Below, one piece after another: positions 27,911-38,733 of a stretch of DNA of 64,000 nucleotides. The stretch lies in assembly GCA_947631965.1 (NCBI GenBank), contig CANRNL010000007.1:1-64000 (forward strand), in the 5' to 3' direction. How positions within the stretch are numbered: the first letter of the stretch is position 1; every line of letters starts with the position of its first letter. The DNA is from an uncultured Clostridia bacterium (GTDB lineage: Bacteria > Bacillota > Clostridia > Monoglobales > Monoglobaceae). The position numbers were made by a program, and so were the translations under genes. The notes under the pieces were generated by a model, which was not told where the DNA came from, searched no databases, and saw nothing but the letters and a program-made list of their open reading frames with translations.

Positions 27911-28846
27911 TTATTTTTTTGAAATTACGGCTTTCGCCTTTTCGACAATGGTTTTGGTGTCAAGTCCGTACAGTTCAAGCAGTTCGTAAGGCTTGCCCGA
28001 ACGTCCGAAAACGTCCTGAGTACCGACTCTGAGCATCGGAACCGGACATTCCTCGACCAATACTTCGGCAACAGCCGAACCCAAGCCGCCTATCACGTTA
28101 TGCTCTTCGGCTGTAACTATCGCACCCGTCTCTTTAGCCGCCGCTATGATTATATCACGGTCGATGGGCTTTATCGTGGGCATATTTACAACGCGCGCGC
28201 TGATTCCCTGCTCCGCAAGCGCGGCAGCCGCCTCGATTGCGTTGGGAACAAGCAGACCCGTCGCTATAATCGTAACGTCCTTGCCGTCCGACAGCTTCAC
28301 GCCCTTGCCAATCTCAAACGTATAGTTCTCGTCAAAGATAGTCGGCACCGCAAGTCTGCCGAATCTCAGATATACGGGACCGTTATAGTCTATCGCCGCC
28401 TTGACCGCAAGCCTCGACTCTACCGCGTCGGCGGGGTTTAATATAACCATACCCGGAATTGTACGCATAATTCCGATGTCCTCAAGGCACTGATGGCTCG
28501 CGCCGTCCTCGCCTACCGAAATTCCCGCGTGGGTCGCGCCTATCTTAACGTTCAAGTGCGGATAACCGATTGAGTTCCTGACCTGTTCAAACGCTCTGCC
28601 AGCCGCAAACATCGCAAACGAGCTTGCGAAAACTATTTTTCCGCACGTCGCAAGACCTGCTGCGGTAGACATCATATTTCCCTCGGCGATACCCATATTT
28701 ATGAATCTTTCGGGGTATGTAACCTTAAAACCGTCTGTCTTTGTGGACTTTGAAAGGTCTGCGTCAAGCACGACGATATTCTCGTTCGCACCGAACTCCA
28801 CAAGCGCCTTTCCGTAAGCCTCTCTGGTTGCCATTTTCTCAGCCAT
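27911..28846 (-). CDS. Transketolase, C-terminal subunit
   Basis: ATREAYGKALVEFGANENIVVLDADLSKSTKT...GIAEGNMMSTAAGLA...EDGASHQCLEDI. Confidence 0.93.
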   Translation of the reverse strand: MAEKMATREAYGKALVEFGANENIVVLDADLSKSTKTDGFKVTYPERFINMGIAEGNMMSTAAGLATCGKIVFASSFAMFAAGRAFEQVRNSIGYPHLNVKIGATHAGISVGEDGASHQCLEDIGIMRTIPGMVILNPADAVESRLAVKAAIDYNGPVYLRFGRLAVPTIFDENYTFEIGKGVKLSDGKDVTIIATGLLVPNAIEAAAALAEQGISARVVNMPTIKPIDRDIIIAAAKETGAIVTAEEHNVIGGLGSAVAEVLVEECPVPMLRVGTQDVFGRSGKPYELLELYGLDTKTIVEKAKAVISKK

Positions 28847-29694
28847 TATTTCGCACCTCCTATACTCTCTATGTATGCGTCAAGCTCGGCTATCGCCTGA
28901 GCGTACTCCTCATCATTCGGAGCCTTGCCGTGCCAGCCCGCGTTGTTCTCCATAAAGGAAACGCCCTTGCCCTTTGTGCTCTTTGCGAGAATCAAAGTGG
29001 GCTTGCCCTTTGTCGCCTTGGCTTTGTTTACAGCGTCCTCAATTTGATTGAAGTCGTGCGCGTCAATCGTGATAACGTTCCAGTTGAACGCCTCAAACTT
29101 CTTGTCGAGCGGGGTCGGGTTCATAACCTTTGTTATGTCGCCGTCTATCTGAAGTCCGTTGAAGTCGAGAAAAGCGGTGAGGTTGTCAAGCTTGTAATGA
29201 GCCGCGAACATAGCCGCCTCCCAAACCTGACCTTCTTCCGACTCGCCGTCGCCCAATATGGTGTAAACTCTGTAATCCTTATTGTCGAGCTTTGCCGCGA
29301 GAGCCATTCCGTTAGCCGCGCTGATTCCCTGTCCGAGCGAGCCTGTCGACATATCCACTCCGGGAACGCCCTTCATATCGGGGTGACCCTGAAGATAGCT
29401 GTCGGTATGACGCAGACCCTTTATGTCCTCCTTTGGTATAAAGCCGCGCTCGGCAAGCGCGCCGTAGAGCGCGGGCGCACAGTGTCCTTTCGAGAGGACG
29501 AACCTGTCGCGGTTCTCCATCTTCGGATTTTTCGGGTCAACATTCATTTCGCACATATAGAGATACGCCAGAATGTCGGCTATCGAAAGAGAGCCGCCGG
29601 GGTGTCCCGCCGCCGCACTGTGTACTCCTTCAAGCGCCATTTTTCGTATATGCGCGGCGTTTATTCGGAGTTGGTCGATTTTTTCAGAATTCAT
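28846..29694 (-). CDS. Transketolase, N-terminal subunit
   Basis: GHPGGSLSIADILAYLY...SKGHCAPALYGAL...GDGESEEGQVWEAAMFAAHYKLDNL. Confidence 0.93.
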   Translation of the reverse strand: MNSEKIDQLRINAAHIRKMALEGVHSAAAGHPGGSLSIADILAYLYMCEMNVDPKNPKMENRDRFVLSKGHCAPALYGALAERGFIPKEDIKGLRHTDSYLQGHPDMKGVPGVDMSTGSLGQGISAANGMALAAKLDNKDYRVYTILGDGESEEGQVWEAAMFAAHYKLDNLTAFLDFNGLQIDGDITKVMNPTPLDKKFEAFNWNVITIDAHDFNQIEDAVNKAKATKGKPTLILAKSTKGKGVSFMENNAGWHGKAPNDEEYAQAIAELDAYIESIGGAK

Positions 29695-29696
29695 AA

Positions 29697-30545
29697 TTAT
29701 TCTCCTTCCGTTATTTTTTTAAATCCGTTTCCCAAAACCTCTCTCGCGCTCATAAGCACTACAAAGGCTTCGGGGTCTATGGATTTTATTAATAATTTTA
29801 ATTTATTTACCTGATGTCTGCCAATCACGCAAAGCAAAACCCGTTTGTCCCGCCCCGTATAGGCGGACACCGCACTCAGCTGCGTGACCCCGCGCGCCAA
29901 ATCGGAAAATATCGCCGAGACAATTTCACCGCTCTTTTCCGAAATTATTATCGCGGTCTTGGATACGTTAAATCCCTCGACAATTATATCTATAACATAT
30001 GTGCTGACATACAGAGAAATAACCGAATACAGCACTACGTTAAAGCTCTTGAACACAAGTCCAGCCGCCGAAATCACAAAAGCGTCTATATAGAGTATCA
30101 CCGAGCCGAGCGACGCTCCGCCCGCGCGGCGGAAAATATACTTTGCAACAATGTCGGTGCCGCCTGTGGAAGCTCCCGCTTCGAGGACTATGCCCATTCC
30201 TACGCCGTACAGCACGCTGCCGAAAACCGAGGACAAAATTATATCGTCCATCTGTATCGGCAAATACGCGGAAAGGTCTGCGCTGAGCGACATAACGCCC
30301 ATTCCCACAAAGGAACCGATTATAAATTTATGTCCGAACTTATAAAGTCCGAGAATAAAAATCGGTATATTCATAAGCACTATCAAAAGGCCTACCGGCA
30401 GACCGCTTATATAATGAACGACAGTCGCTATTCCGCTGACGCCGCCTACCGTAATCCTGACCGGCACGAAAAACACTTCGAGAACAAATCCCATAAGAGC
30501 CGCGCCGAAAATTATTTTCAAATATGTCGGTATTTTTCCAAGCAT
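29697..30545 (-). CDS. YitT family (DUF2179-type) membrane protein
   Basis: GFVLEVFFVPVRITVGGVSGIATVVHYISGLPVG...EAGASTGGTDIVA. Confidence 0.88.
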   Translation of the reverse strand: MLGKIPTYLKIIFGAALMGFVLEVFFVPVRITVGGVSGIATVVHYISGLPVGLLIVLMNIPIFILGLYKFGHKFIIGSFVGMGVMSLSADLSAYLPIQMDDIILSSVFGSVLYGVGMGIVLEAGASTGGTDIVAKYIFRRAGGASLGSVILYIDAFVISAAGLVFKSFNVVLYSVISLYVSTYVIDIIVEGFNVSKTAIIISEKSGEIVSAIFSDLARGVTQLSAVSAYTGRDKRVLLCVIGRHQVNKLKLLIKSIDPEAFVVLMSAREVLGNGFKKITEGE

Positions 30546-30593
30546 TTTAATACTCCTTTTAGTTTAAGAAATATGTAAAATGCCTGAAAAGCG

Positions 30594-30998
30594 CTATACC
30601 AAAACGCAGTTCAAAAGCTCGGCTATCCTGTCGCTTCGGCGCATAAGATACAAATATCCCAGTAGCGCCTCAAAGCCCGTCGCCGCCTTGTAATCGGTCA
30701 AATCCGCATTCTTTGGCGGTTTTGAATTGGTGTTCCTGCCTCGCTTGTATATGTCTGTTTCCTCCTCGGTCAGCTTGTCCAAAATCGCGTGCGCGTACTC
30801 CGCCTGCCTGGAAGCGTTGACCAGCGCAACCGCGCTTTTGTGCAGCTTGTTCACCGGCTGTTTCCCGTTCTTAAGCAAGTACGTTCTGACAAACAACTCA
30901 TACACGCAGTCGCCTATATAAGCCAAGTCGAGCGGAGAATATTGTTTTATGTTAACCGAGCTTTCTATGTGAAAATTGTCCAAAATCTCGTTCAGCAT
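30594..30998 (-). CDS. mrnC: Mini-ribonuclease III
   Basis: LAYIGDCVYELFVRTYLL...GRNTNSKPPKNADLTDYKAATGFEALLGYLYL. Confidence 0.92.
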   Translation of the reverse strand: MLNEILDNFHIESSVNIKQYSPLDLAYIGDCVYELFVRTYLLKNGKQPVNKLHKSAVALVNASRQAEYAHAILDKLTEEETDIYKRGRNTNSKPPKNADLTDYKAATGFEALLGYLYLMRRSDRIAELLNCVLV

Positions 30999-31000
30999 AA

Positions 31001-32392
31001 CTATTCCCTCACGACCTGCTGACCCTGCTTGGTGTCCTTTACGGTTATACCCATACCTTTGAGGGTATCCCTTATCTCATCCGACTTCGCCCAGTCTCGC
31101 CTCTCTCGCGCCGCCGCGCGTTCGTCGAGCAGGGCGCGCACCTCCGCCGGAAGCTCATCCTCGCCGCCGTCCTTTGAAAGACCCAGAACCCCACACAGCT
31201 CATCGAGAACCGAAATCGTATGTTCGATTGCGCCTTTGGGCGGATTTTCGCAGGACGCAAGCCTTTTATTCGCCTCCGAAACAATCTCAAACACCGCCGA
31301 AATCGCGTCCGCCGTGTTGAGGTCGTCGTCCATGGCGGCTATAAACTTATCCTTGAGCGCGTCCACGGTCTTTATATACTCCGTGTCCTCGCCATCGCCC
31401 GCCGAAGCCTTTAAAAACTCCAGCGTTTCAAGGCAGGTGTAGATTCTGTCAAGTCCAGACTTTGCCGCGGTCATAAGCTCCTTGCTGAAATTTATCGGGC
31501 TGCGGTAGTGCGCCGACAGCATAAAGAAGCGGATTACCTTGTAATCAAACTCCTCGGAAATCTCACGAACCGTGAAAAAGTTGCCGAGCGACTTCGACAT
31601 TTTTCGGTTGTCAATATTTATATAGCCGTTGTGGAGCCAGTAGTGGGCGAACGGCTCGCCGTTTGCCGCCTCGCTCTGGGCTATCTCGTTTTCGTGGTGG
31701 GGAAATATCAAATCTTTTCCGCCGCTGTGGATGTCGATGGTCTTTCCGAGATACTTATTCGCCATCGCGCTGCACTCTATGTGCCAGCCCGGGCGACCCT
31801 CACCCCACGGGCTCTCCCAAAAAGGCTCGCCCTCCTTCTTGCATTTCCAGAGCGCGAAGTCCATCGGGTCGTCTTTGTCCTCATTTATATCGATTCTCGC
31901 GCCGCTCTCCAAATCCTCAAGCGGCTGATGCGACAGCTTGCCGTATTCTTTAAACTTCTTTGTCGAAAAATATACGCTTCCGCCGCGCTCGTATGCGTAG
32001 CCCTTTTCAACAAGCGTGCTGACCAGACTTATTATGCTGTCTATATTGTCGGTCGCTCTGGGGTGTACGCTCGCCTTTTTGATACCCAGGCCGCGCGCGT
32101 CGGTAAAATATTCTTCTATATATTTGTCCGCAAGCTCACGAACCGAAATGCCAAGTTCGTTTGCTTTGTTTATCATCTTATCGTCAATATCGGTAAAATT
32201 CTGCACAAAAGTAACTTTATAGCCTCTGTACTCCAGATAACGCCTTAAAGTATCAAAGATTATAAAGGGGCGCGCGTTTCCGATGTGGAAAAAGTTATAT
32301 ACCGTCGGACCGCAGGAATACATTTTTACCTCGCCCTCTTTGATAGGCACAAATTCCTCTTTCGCCCTGTGCAAAGTGTTATAAAGTTTCAT
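31001..32392 (-). CDS. cysS: Cysteinyl-tRNA synthetase
   Basis: MKLYNTLHRAKEEFVPIKEGEVKMYSCGPTVYNFFHIGNARPF...KMSKSLGNF; start trimmed to MKLYNT. Confidence 0.97.
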   Translation of the reverse strand: MKLYNTLHRAKEEFVPIKEGEVKMYSCGPTVYNFFHIGNARPFIIFDTLRRYLEYRGYKVTFVQNFTDIDDKMINKANELGISVRELADKYIEEYFTDARGLGIKKASVHPRATDNIDSIISLVSTLVEKGYAYERGGSVYFSTKKFKEYGKLSHQPLEDLESGARIDINEDKDDPMDFALWKCKKEGEPFWESPWGEGRPGWHIECSAMANKYLGKTIDIHSGGKDLIFPHHENEIAQSEAANGEPFAHYWLHNGYINIDNRKMSKSLGNFFTVREISEEFDYKVIRFFMLSAHYRSPINFSKELMTAAKSGLDRIYTCLETLEFLKASAGDGEDTEYIKTVDALKDKFIAAMDDDLNTADAISAVFEIVSEANKRLASCENPPKGAIEHTISVLDELCGVLGLSKDGGEDELPAEVRALLDERAAARERRDWAKSDEIRDTLKGMGITVKDTKQGQQVVRE

Positions 32393-33050
32393 TGTTATCG
32401 CCTTTCCGCTCTTTAAGTTTCTCAATTTCTCTGTCAAGTCTGCAAAGCTCCATAGCCACGGGGTCGGGAATATGTATCTGGTCGAGATCTATTCGGTCAA
32501 CCGACGCAACCGCCGACGCGACGCGCACCTCGTTGAGCCTTACCACCCTCGCCGGAACGCCGACGCAGGTACTGTTCGGCGGAATGTCGGTAAGCACTAC
32601 CGCGTTTGCGGCAACCTTGCTGTTGTCGCCTATTCTGACGGGTCCGAGGACCTTAGCTCCGCAGCCTATCATAACATTGTTGCCGACCGTCGGGTGGCGT
32701 TTGCCCTTTTCCTTACCCGTACCGCCGAGCGTCACGCCCTGATAAATCGTGCAGTTGTCGCCAATTTGTGCAGTCTCGCCTATCACCACGCCCATTCCGT
32801 GGTCTATGAAAACGCCCTTGCCGATTTGCGCGGCGGGGTGAATTTCAATGCCCGTCTTTTTGCGCGTGCGTTTGGAAAGCCAGTCGGCAAGAAAGTAATG
32901 CCCCTTTTCGTACAGCCTGTGTGCAATTCGATACTTGGTAACGGCTTTAACTCCGGGATAGAGGAAAAACACCTGTGCGCGGCTTCTCGCCGCCGGGTCG
33001 CGCTCCAGCACGACGTTTACCTCTTCCCTTATTGTCTTAAATATACCCAT
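32379..33050 (-). CDS. cysE: Serine O-acetyltransferase
   Basis: EVNVVLERDPAARSRAQVFFLYPGVKAV...IEIHPAAQIGKGVFIDHGMGVVIGETA; overlaps the start of cysS. Confidence 0.95.
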   Translation of the reverse strand: MGIFKTIREEVNVVLERDPAARSRAQVFFLYPGVKAVTKYRIAHRLYEKGHYFLADWLSKRTRKKTGIEIHPAAQIGKGVFIDHGMGVVIGETAQIGDNCTIYQGVTLGGTGKEKGKRHPTVGNNVMIGCGAKVLGPVRIGDNSKVAANAVVLTDIPPNSTCVGVPARVVRLNEVRVASAVASVDRIDLDQIHIPDPVAMELCRLDREIEKLKERKGDNNETL

Positions 33051-33249
33051 AAAATCCCCCTAAGGAAAGTATATACTTAATTTACCGAAATATAGTCTTT
33101 TATATTCCCAAAAATTTACACAAACGATTAAATAGATTATATCACATTGATTTTTAATTATCAATATTTAATTTATCTAATTTTCAAAATTTCCGCAAAA
33201 TTAAAAAAGCGCGGCAAGGGCAGCGTGAGATAAAACAGTATCCGAAAAG

Positions 33250-33290
33250 AAAAATATCCGGTCTGCAATCGGCGCAGACCGGATATCAAT
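33250..33290 (-). terminator. Intrinsic terminator downstream of the giant SLH gene
   Basis: atatccggtctgc-aatcggc-gcagaccggatat, 13-bp arms, T-rich on the minus strand. Confidence 0.75.
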
Positions 33291-33304
33291 CAATTAGAAT
33301 TTAT

Positions 33305-36300
33305 TTACAGCAGCGACATCGCGCTTATCATCATCGCGAACTCGGCACGGGTTATGCCCGCCGTCGGCGCGAGAGTGCCGTCGGGATAGCCGTTTATAAC
33401 CCCCGCTCCGCACGCCCACTGTATCGCGGGGATTGCATATTCGCTTATCTCGCTTGCGTCGGTATAGCTCAATATATTGGTGTCCTCGCCGACCGATACA
33501 TCCGCGCCCTTATACTGCATATACCTGTAAAGTATCGCCGCGGTCTGCTCACGCGTAACGTTTTCGTCGGGTCTGAACGTGCCGTCCTCAAAGCCGTTCA
33601 CTATGCCGTTTGCGGCAGCCCACGCGATATACGGCGCGTAGTATTGGTTCATATCGACATCGCCGGGCAAAGCTCCGTTTGACTGAGTGAAGCCGTCCGC
33701 GCGTCCGATTATAGTAACCAACATTCCGCGCGTGAGTCCCTCATTCGGCGCAAATTCGGTATCGCTCACGCCGTTTATAATTCCCTTGTCGTACGCCGCC
33801 TTTACCGCGTCATAGAACCAGTCTACCTCGTTAACGTCGGTAAACGGAAGCGCGCCTGTTCCCGACGGTTTTGTCGCTTCGGGAGCGCTCGTAGCCTGAG
33901 GCGCGTCTGTCGGCGCCGCGGTCGGGGAAGCTGTCGGAGACGCGGAGCTAAAGCCGCCTCCTCTGCCGGTGGAGGATGATGAGCGAGGAGCGAGCGTCAC
34001 CTTCTTTACATCATCTCCGTTTGAGTCAACATAGGTCTGTTTTTCCTCGTTGTACGATACCTCGGTTCCGTCGGACATTGTTTTCACACCGCCGAACCTC
34101 GCGTACTTCGACGCGGCGGTTCCGCCCTCTGCGGTAAACGTGCTGCTTCTGTCTATGCTGATATCAATGGTCGAATTTTCGGCTTCAAACGGCTCAACTC
34201 CGTAGCATTGGGCATAGCTTCCGGTCGCCGAGACGTTTATTGAACTGTTGTTTGAGAGTTTAATCTCTCCGTATTTGCCCTGCTCGTCATGATAGACCAC
34301 AAGTCCCGTTGCGCGTTTCGTGCCCGATGATACCGCAAAAACGTCCAGCTTTGAGTTGTCTTTTATCTCAAGGTTATGCACGTTACAGCCTATGCCCATA
34401 TGGTTGCCGTCTACATTGCTTACCGCCGTAACGTAAGCGGAGCTGTCAATCGTAAGCTTTGTGGGTATATCGAGCGACAATCCTACGCTTCCCGAGAACG
34501 CGTCTCCCGCATAAGCGACTACTGTGGTTCCCGAGACAGTCATATCTGTGTAGGATATAATTCCGCAGGAATATCCGTCCGCGTTTTCGTCAGCCTCGCC
34601 GAGAGTCTCGTCATATATCGCGTCTCCGCCGCCCGCCAAAAGCATACCGCTGCCGTTTATCTTAATTCCGTATCCCGCGATAGCGTAACTGTTGGTGTTT
34701 CGGACGCTGCCGGCTGTCACCGTAAGATTTCCGTCTATTTTGAGAGTGTTGTCGCCCGAGCAATAGAGCGCCACCGCCCCGTCGGCTGCTTCCGTCTTGT
34801 CAACTCCCGAATATGCGCTGTAAATCTCGGGGCTTTCTCCCGCCGGAACATAAAGCGTCGTGCCGGGGCTTAAGTGCAGTCCGTCCGCGTAATTCGTGAC
34901 AAATTTGAAATCCGATGTGAGCGTAAGCGTTTTTCCGTCGCACACTGCGCCGAACACCTCGATCGGGTCCCCGAACTCTCCGGTCTCGTAGTCATATTCG
35001 GTATAGAGCTTGCTTGTCTCGCCGTCAAAGTAGAGCATATGCTCCTCGGGTCGGGTCGCGTCGGTAAACGTAACGCTCTCGGCGGGGGTGTCCGTGCCGG
35101 GTATGACGTATGCAAAGCCGTCATATTCAACCTCGCCGTCATAATCGCCGGTCGAGCCGGTAACGGTAACGCCGTCCGAGGCGCTCACGCCCCAAACAGC
35201 CGAGCCTTGACCGGTCGCGGTGACAGACGAATTGTTCTTCACGGTAATCGTCGCCTTGCCGTCCTCAAATTCCCCTGTCTCGTCGTCGTAGATCCACGCG
35301 ATTATGCCCGGGGCGTCGTCATCATCGGAAGCGTCCGCGAAGTTGAGCCTTTTTGCGTGAGCCGATATTATCGCGTTATCCTTGGTCGTGACAGAGCCGG
35401 GGAATTTTTCATCGTTTCCGTAGATTACGATGCCGCCTTCCGCTTCGATAAATGATGTGTCCTCGGCTATGATGTTTCCGCCGTTCGTTATCATGATAGC
35501 TTTTGAGTTTTCGCAACGGCTTGTGTCAAGATGAGAGTTGCCTTTCATCTTAATGCCCTCTGCCGCAACGCCGCAGATTGGGAAATTATTCTCTCTGACC
35601 TCAGGAGCGACAGAGAAGGCGGACACGCTCACCGTGCCGTCAAAAATGAAATTTTTGTTCGACATCATTCCGTATGAGTAACCCGTGCCGTTTTTTTCAT
35701 AGACTGTAATATCTCCCGAGCCCTTTATCGTCATATCACCATATGAGAATATGCCTGCAACATTAGTGGCGCTGTCGCCGAAGCCGTAAGCCGCGGCGAG
35801 CAAGCCTCCGTCAATTTCCAAAGTGTTGCCGCCTTCTCCGACCAGCGCGAAGGTCATTTCGGACTCGGCAGTCGGAGATGCCCCTAAGCCGGAAGTCTTG
35901 CCTTCGGGCACCTTTACCGTAACGCCTTCGCCGATCCTGAGGGCGACGCTGCTGCTTGACTCGAACACAACATTGTCAAGGGTGAGAACGCTGCCGTCCG
36001 CGCTCATTCCTCTGGGGAGCTCCGCGTCGGAAAGAGCCTCGCCGTCCTTATTGTTTTTGCGGAATCCCGCCTCGGCGTCATAATATATGCCATAGTCGGC
36101 TATCGGTGTGGTTGTGAACTCCACAGTGTTAACCGGCAAGCCGTCAGAGCGAACGTAACCCGCTTGATCCTTATCAAATGTAACGCTGCCATCCGTTTGG
36201 CTGCCTTTCACGGTATAGCTTCCCACAGGCTCGTTCCGTAGCTTTACGGCAGCGCCCACTCCTAAAAATTTAATAGCCGACCCGTCGCCGTCAACAAAAA

Positions 36301-38581
36301 TCAAAACGGGACCGCTCTCCTCCGTCGAGTCTTGCTCGCACAATCCGAATGATTCCGCAGAAGCATAATTAAGAGATTCACAGTCGATTTTACCGCCGTC
36401 AAAGGCGTTCAAAGATATTGCGTTTTGTTTCAGCGCAAGCCCCGCGGAAAGGTCGCAATAAGAATCTTCGATGACGTATGCCCCAAAATTGCTCCCTTCC
36501 GACGTGACATCTTTTGCAATACAGCCGTATGTCATTATATTCTCTCCGCCGCCTTCGCCTTCGGCGTGCACATCCGCGCCGTCACCGGCAAAAACTCTGT
36601 CGACAAACATGCCTACGCTCATTCCGTTTTGGGGCTCCGTTCCCTCTTCCTGAGGCTTGAGTGAAACATATCTTGAATATGCTCTTACGGCTGTACCGCG
36701 TATGCTTATATCGCCGTCTGAGCTTATACCCGCCGAAATCACAGTCGAAGCCGATGCGTCGATCACATCCCCGCCTGTCGCGTACAGTTTTCCTTTTCCG
36801 GATATGGATAGTGTACCGCCGCCGCCGAGAATGCCGCTGCTCCCCGTACTCGCACCTCTGCTTGTCGCGGTAAATAAGCCGTCAATTTCAAGATTGCAGC
36901 CGCCGTTATACACAAGAGCTGCGGAGTTCATATTATCCGGATTATCTCCGCTCATTACGCTTGCCGTTACGCCCTCCGGAACTACAAGCGTTGTGCCGGA
37001 AAACAGATACAGTCCAATTCCGCAGTTGGTTTCAAAATGAAAATCATTCGTAAGCGTAAGGGTATCGCCTTCGCATATTGCGCCGGGGAAGTTTTCGAGC
37101 TTTTCGCCGTTATTTTTATATAACGCTCCTTCATCGGGCTTATATACAAGAAAGTAGTCGGCTGCTTCTCCGCGTGTGATTTTTAAATAATCTACGCTTG
37201 TATGGTAAGCGTACATATACTTGTGCTCACGGGAATTGAAATACGTCACAATCGCGTTTCTGCCGTCCGTTTTGCGGCTTCCCATTACGGTCACGTTACC
37301 CGTCGGATCTTTGTACTGTGTTTTGCTGATTCCGACATCATATACGCGCCGCTGATGATAAGCGTCGTTGTTGCCTGCCGCGATTATTTCCGACGGTTCG
37401 GCGTTTTCGCTCTCGTCAACGACGAACTCCACACCGCCGTATTCTACAGTCGAGGCGTCCTCCTCGCCATAGTTGTGGTAATATTCCGATATGCCGTATC
37501 CGTATTCGCCGTTACCCGCGCACGCGTAAATCGCGCTGCCGTTATCAACGGTTATTTTTCTTTTGTTTGTCCCCTCCATAATTTCGAGACCTATGGTGCG
37601 CATATCGTTGTCGGGATCGCCGTCATTACCCGGCACATTGCCTCCGTAGGCGTAAATTTCCGAGCCGTTTTTCGCCGATATACTGTTGGTCAGTATTCCA
37701 CGTGAGAGCAGCGATGACTCGCCGCCCACGCCGATGACAAGAGCACCGTCCTCGGCGGATAAAACGCAGTTCGCGGATAAAATGTCGGAAGATTGATCCT
37801 GTATATCGATACCCACGCACTGTTGAGCGTCTCTTGTCAAACATGTGCCTATAAGCGTTGCTTTATTTACACTTATCGAGTTGTAAGCGAATATGCCGGC
37901 GGAAGCCGTCGGCGCTTCTCCGCTTACCGCCGCGACAACTCCGCCTCCGCAAATGCTCAGACTGTCCGCGATAATACCGAAGCTTGACTCTGTGGCGTGA
38001 AGATTTACCGCAGCCAGATTACCGCTGTTATTCGTGTTTATTGTCAAATTAAAATTACTGCCGAAAATACTTGAGCTTTCGCTTTCCTGTGACACATTGA
38101 TTATCAGTACGGACGAATTATCCGGAATGTTAATTTCGGCGTCGGACTGTAACCAAATATCCGTATCCGCCGACGTAATTAACGCCATGTCGCCCTCGGG
38201 AAATTTTATCACTTCGCCTTCGATCGTTATGCCGCCAAAATTTTCCGTCGATTCGGACACCTCATTCGTCTCACTGAATACCAGCTGCTCATTGCCGAGA
38301 TTCAGAACATTTATATCCGCGCTCTCAAGCGTCGCCGCAAGCTCGTCCGCTGTCTTGTTTTCGGCTTCCGTCCAGTCAACGTCCTCAAACGCGCCCCAGT
38401 CGGTATCGCCCCAGTCAATCGCGTCAATGCCGCCGGTATAGTTTTCTCCGGCTTCGACCGGATTTGTTATCGACGGACGAGTGCTCTCGCTCTCCGGCGC
38501 GGCAAACGAAACCGTCGGCACTGCCGCCGTAAGCATAGCTGCCGCCAGCGCTGCTGACAGAATTTTTTTCAAATGCTTCAT
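33305..38581 (-). CDS. Giant secreted surface protein: repeated beta-rich modules, Ser/Thr/Pro linker, C-terminal SLH domains
   Basis: Signal peptide MKHLKKILSAALAAAMLTAAVPTVSFA; C-terminal LPFTDVNEVDWFYDAVKAAYDKGIINGVSDTEFAPNEGLTRGMLVTIIGR and further SLH copies. Confidence 0.9.
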   Translation of the reverse strand: MKHLKKILSAALAAAMLTAAVPTVSFAAPESESTRPSITNPVEAGENYTGGIDAIDWGDTDWGAFEDVDWTEAENKTADELAATLESADINVLNLGNEQLVFSETNEVSESTENFGGITIEGEVIKFPEGDMALITSADTDIWLQSDAEINIPDNSSVLIINVSQESESSSIFGSNFNLTINTNNSGNLAAVNLHATESSFGIIADSLSICGGGVVAAVSGEAPTASAGIFAYNSISVNKATLIGTCLTRDAQQCVGIDIQDQSSDILSANCVLSAEDGALVIGVGGESSLLSRGILTNSISAKNGSEIYAYGGNVPGNDGDPDNDMRTIGLEIMEGTNKRKITVDNGSAIYACAGNGEYGYGISEYYHNYGEEDASTVEYGGVEFVVDESENAEPSEIIAAGNNDAYHQRRVYDVGISKTQYKDPTGNVTVMGSRKTDGRNAIVTYFNSREHKYMYAYHTSVDYLKITRGEAADYFLVYKPDEGALYKNNGEKLENFPGAICEGDTLTLTNDFHFETNCGIGLYLFSGTTLVVPEGVTASVMSGDNPDNMNSAALVYNGGCNLEIDGLFTATSRGASTGSSGILGGGGTLSISGKGKLYATGGDVIDASASTVISAGISSDGDISIRGTAVRAYSRYVSLKPQEEGTEPQNGMSVGMFVDRVFAGDGADVHAEGEGGGENIMTYGCIAKDVTSEGSNFGAYVIEDSYCDLSAGLALKQNAISLNAFDGGKIDCESLNYASAESFGLCEQDSTEESGPVLIFVDGDGSAIKFLGVGAAVKLRNEPVGSYTVKGSQTDGSVTFDKDQAGYVRSDGLPVNTVEFTTTPIADYGIYYDAEAGFRKNNKDGEALSDAELPRGMSADGSVLTLDNVVFESSSSVALRIGEGVTVKVPEGKTSGLGASPTAESEMTFALVGEGGNTLEIDGGLLAAAYGFGDSATNVAGIFSYGDMTIKGSGDITVYEKNGTGYSYGMMSNKNFIFDGTVSVSAFSVAPEVRENNFPICGVAAEGIKMKGNSHLDTSRCENSKAIMITNGGNIIAEDTSFIEAEGGIVIYGNDEKFPGSVTTKDNAIISAHAKRLNFADASDDDDAPGIIAWIYDDETGEFEDGKATITVKNNSSVTATGQGSAVWGVSASDGVTVTGSTGDYDGEVEYDGFAYVIPGTDTPAESVTFTDATRPEEHMLYFDGETSKLYTEYDYETGEFGDPIEVFGAVCDGKTLTLTSDFKFVTNYADGLHLSPGTTLYVPAGESPEIYSAYSGVDKTEAADGAVALYCSGDNTLKIDGNLTVTAGSVRNTNSYAIAGYGIKINGSGMLLAGGGDAIYDETLGEADENADGYSCGIISYTDMTVSGTTVVAYAGDAFSGSVGLSLDIPTKLTIDSSAYVTAVSNVDGNHMGIGCNVHNLEIKDNSKLDVFAVSSGTKRATGLVVYHDEQGKYGEIKLSNNSSINVSATGSYAQCYGVEPFEAENSTIDISIDRSSTFTAEGGTAASKYARFGGVKTMSDGTEVSYNEEKQTYVDSNGDDVKKVTLAPRSSSSTGRGGGFSSASPTASPTAAPTDAPQATSAPEATKPSGTGALPFTDVNEVDWFYDAVKAAYDKGIINGVSDTEFAPNEGLTRGMLVTIIGRADGFTQSNGALPGDVDMNQYYAPYIAWAAANGIVNGFEDGTFRPDENVTREQTAAILYRYMQYKGADVSVGEDTNILSYTDASEISEYAIPAIQWACGAGVINGYPDGTLAPTAGITRAEFAMMISAMSLL

Positions 38582-38733
38582 AATTATCACATTCCTTTCC
38601 GAAACAGTATTTCTTATATAGTTATATATTTCCGCTTATCTTTCAAAATATTTTCAATATCCGCCGCCGTTTCTCCGCGCGTGACAGCAGAACATAGTCA
38701 AACTGTCGCGGCGCTCCGACATACAACAGCAAA

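Noticed and set aside
33051-33100. Possible T-box or other riboswitch leader upstream of cysE
   Set aside because: The upstream region is short and AT-rich, with no recognisable T-box sequence or specifier stem.
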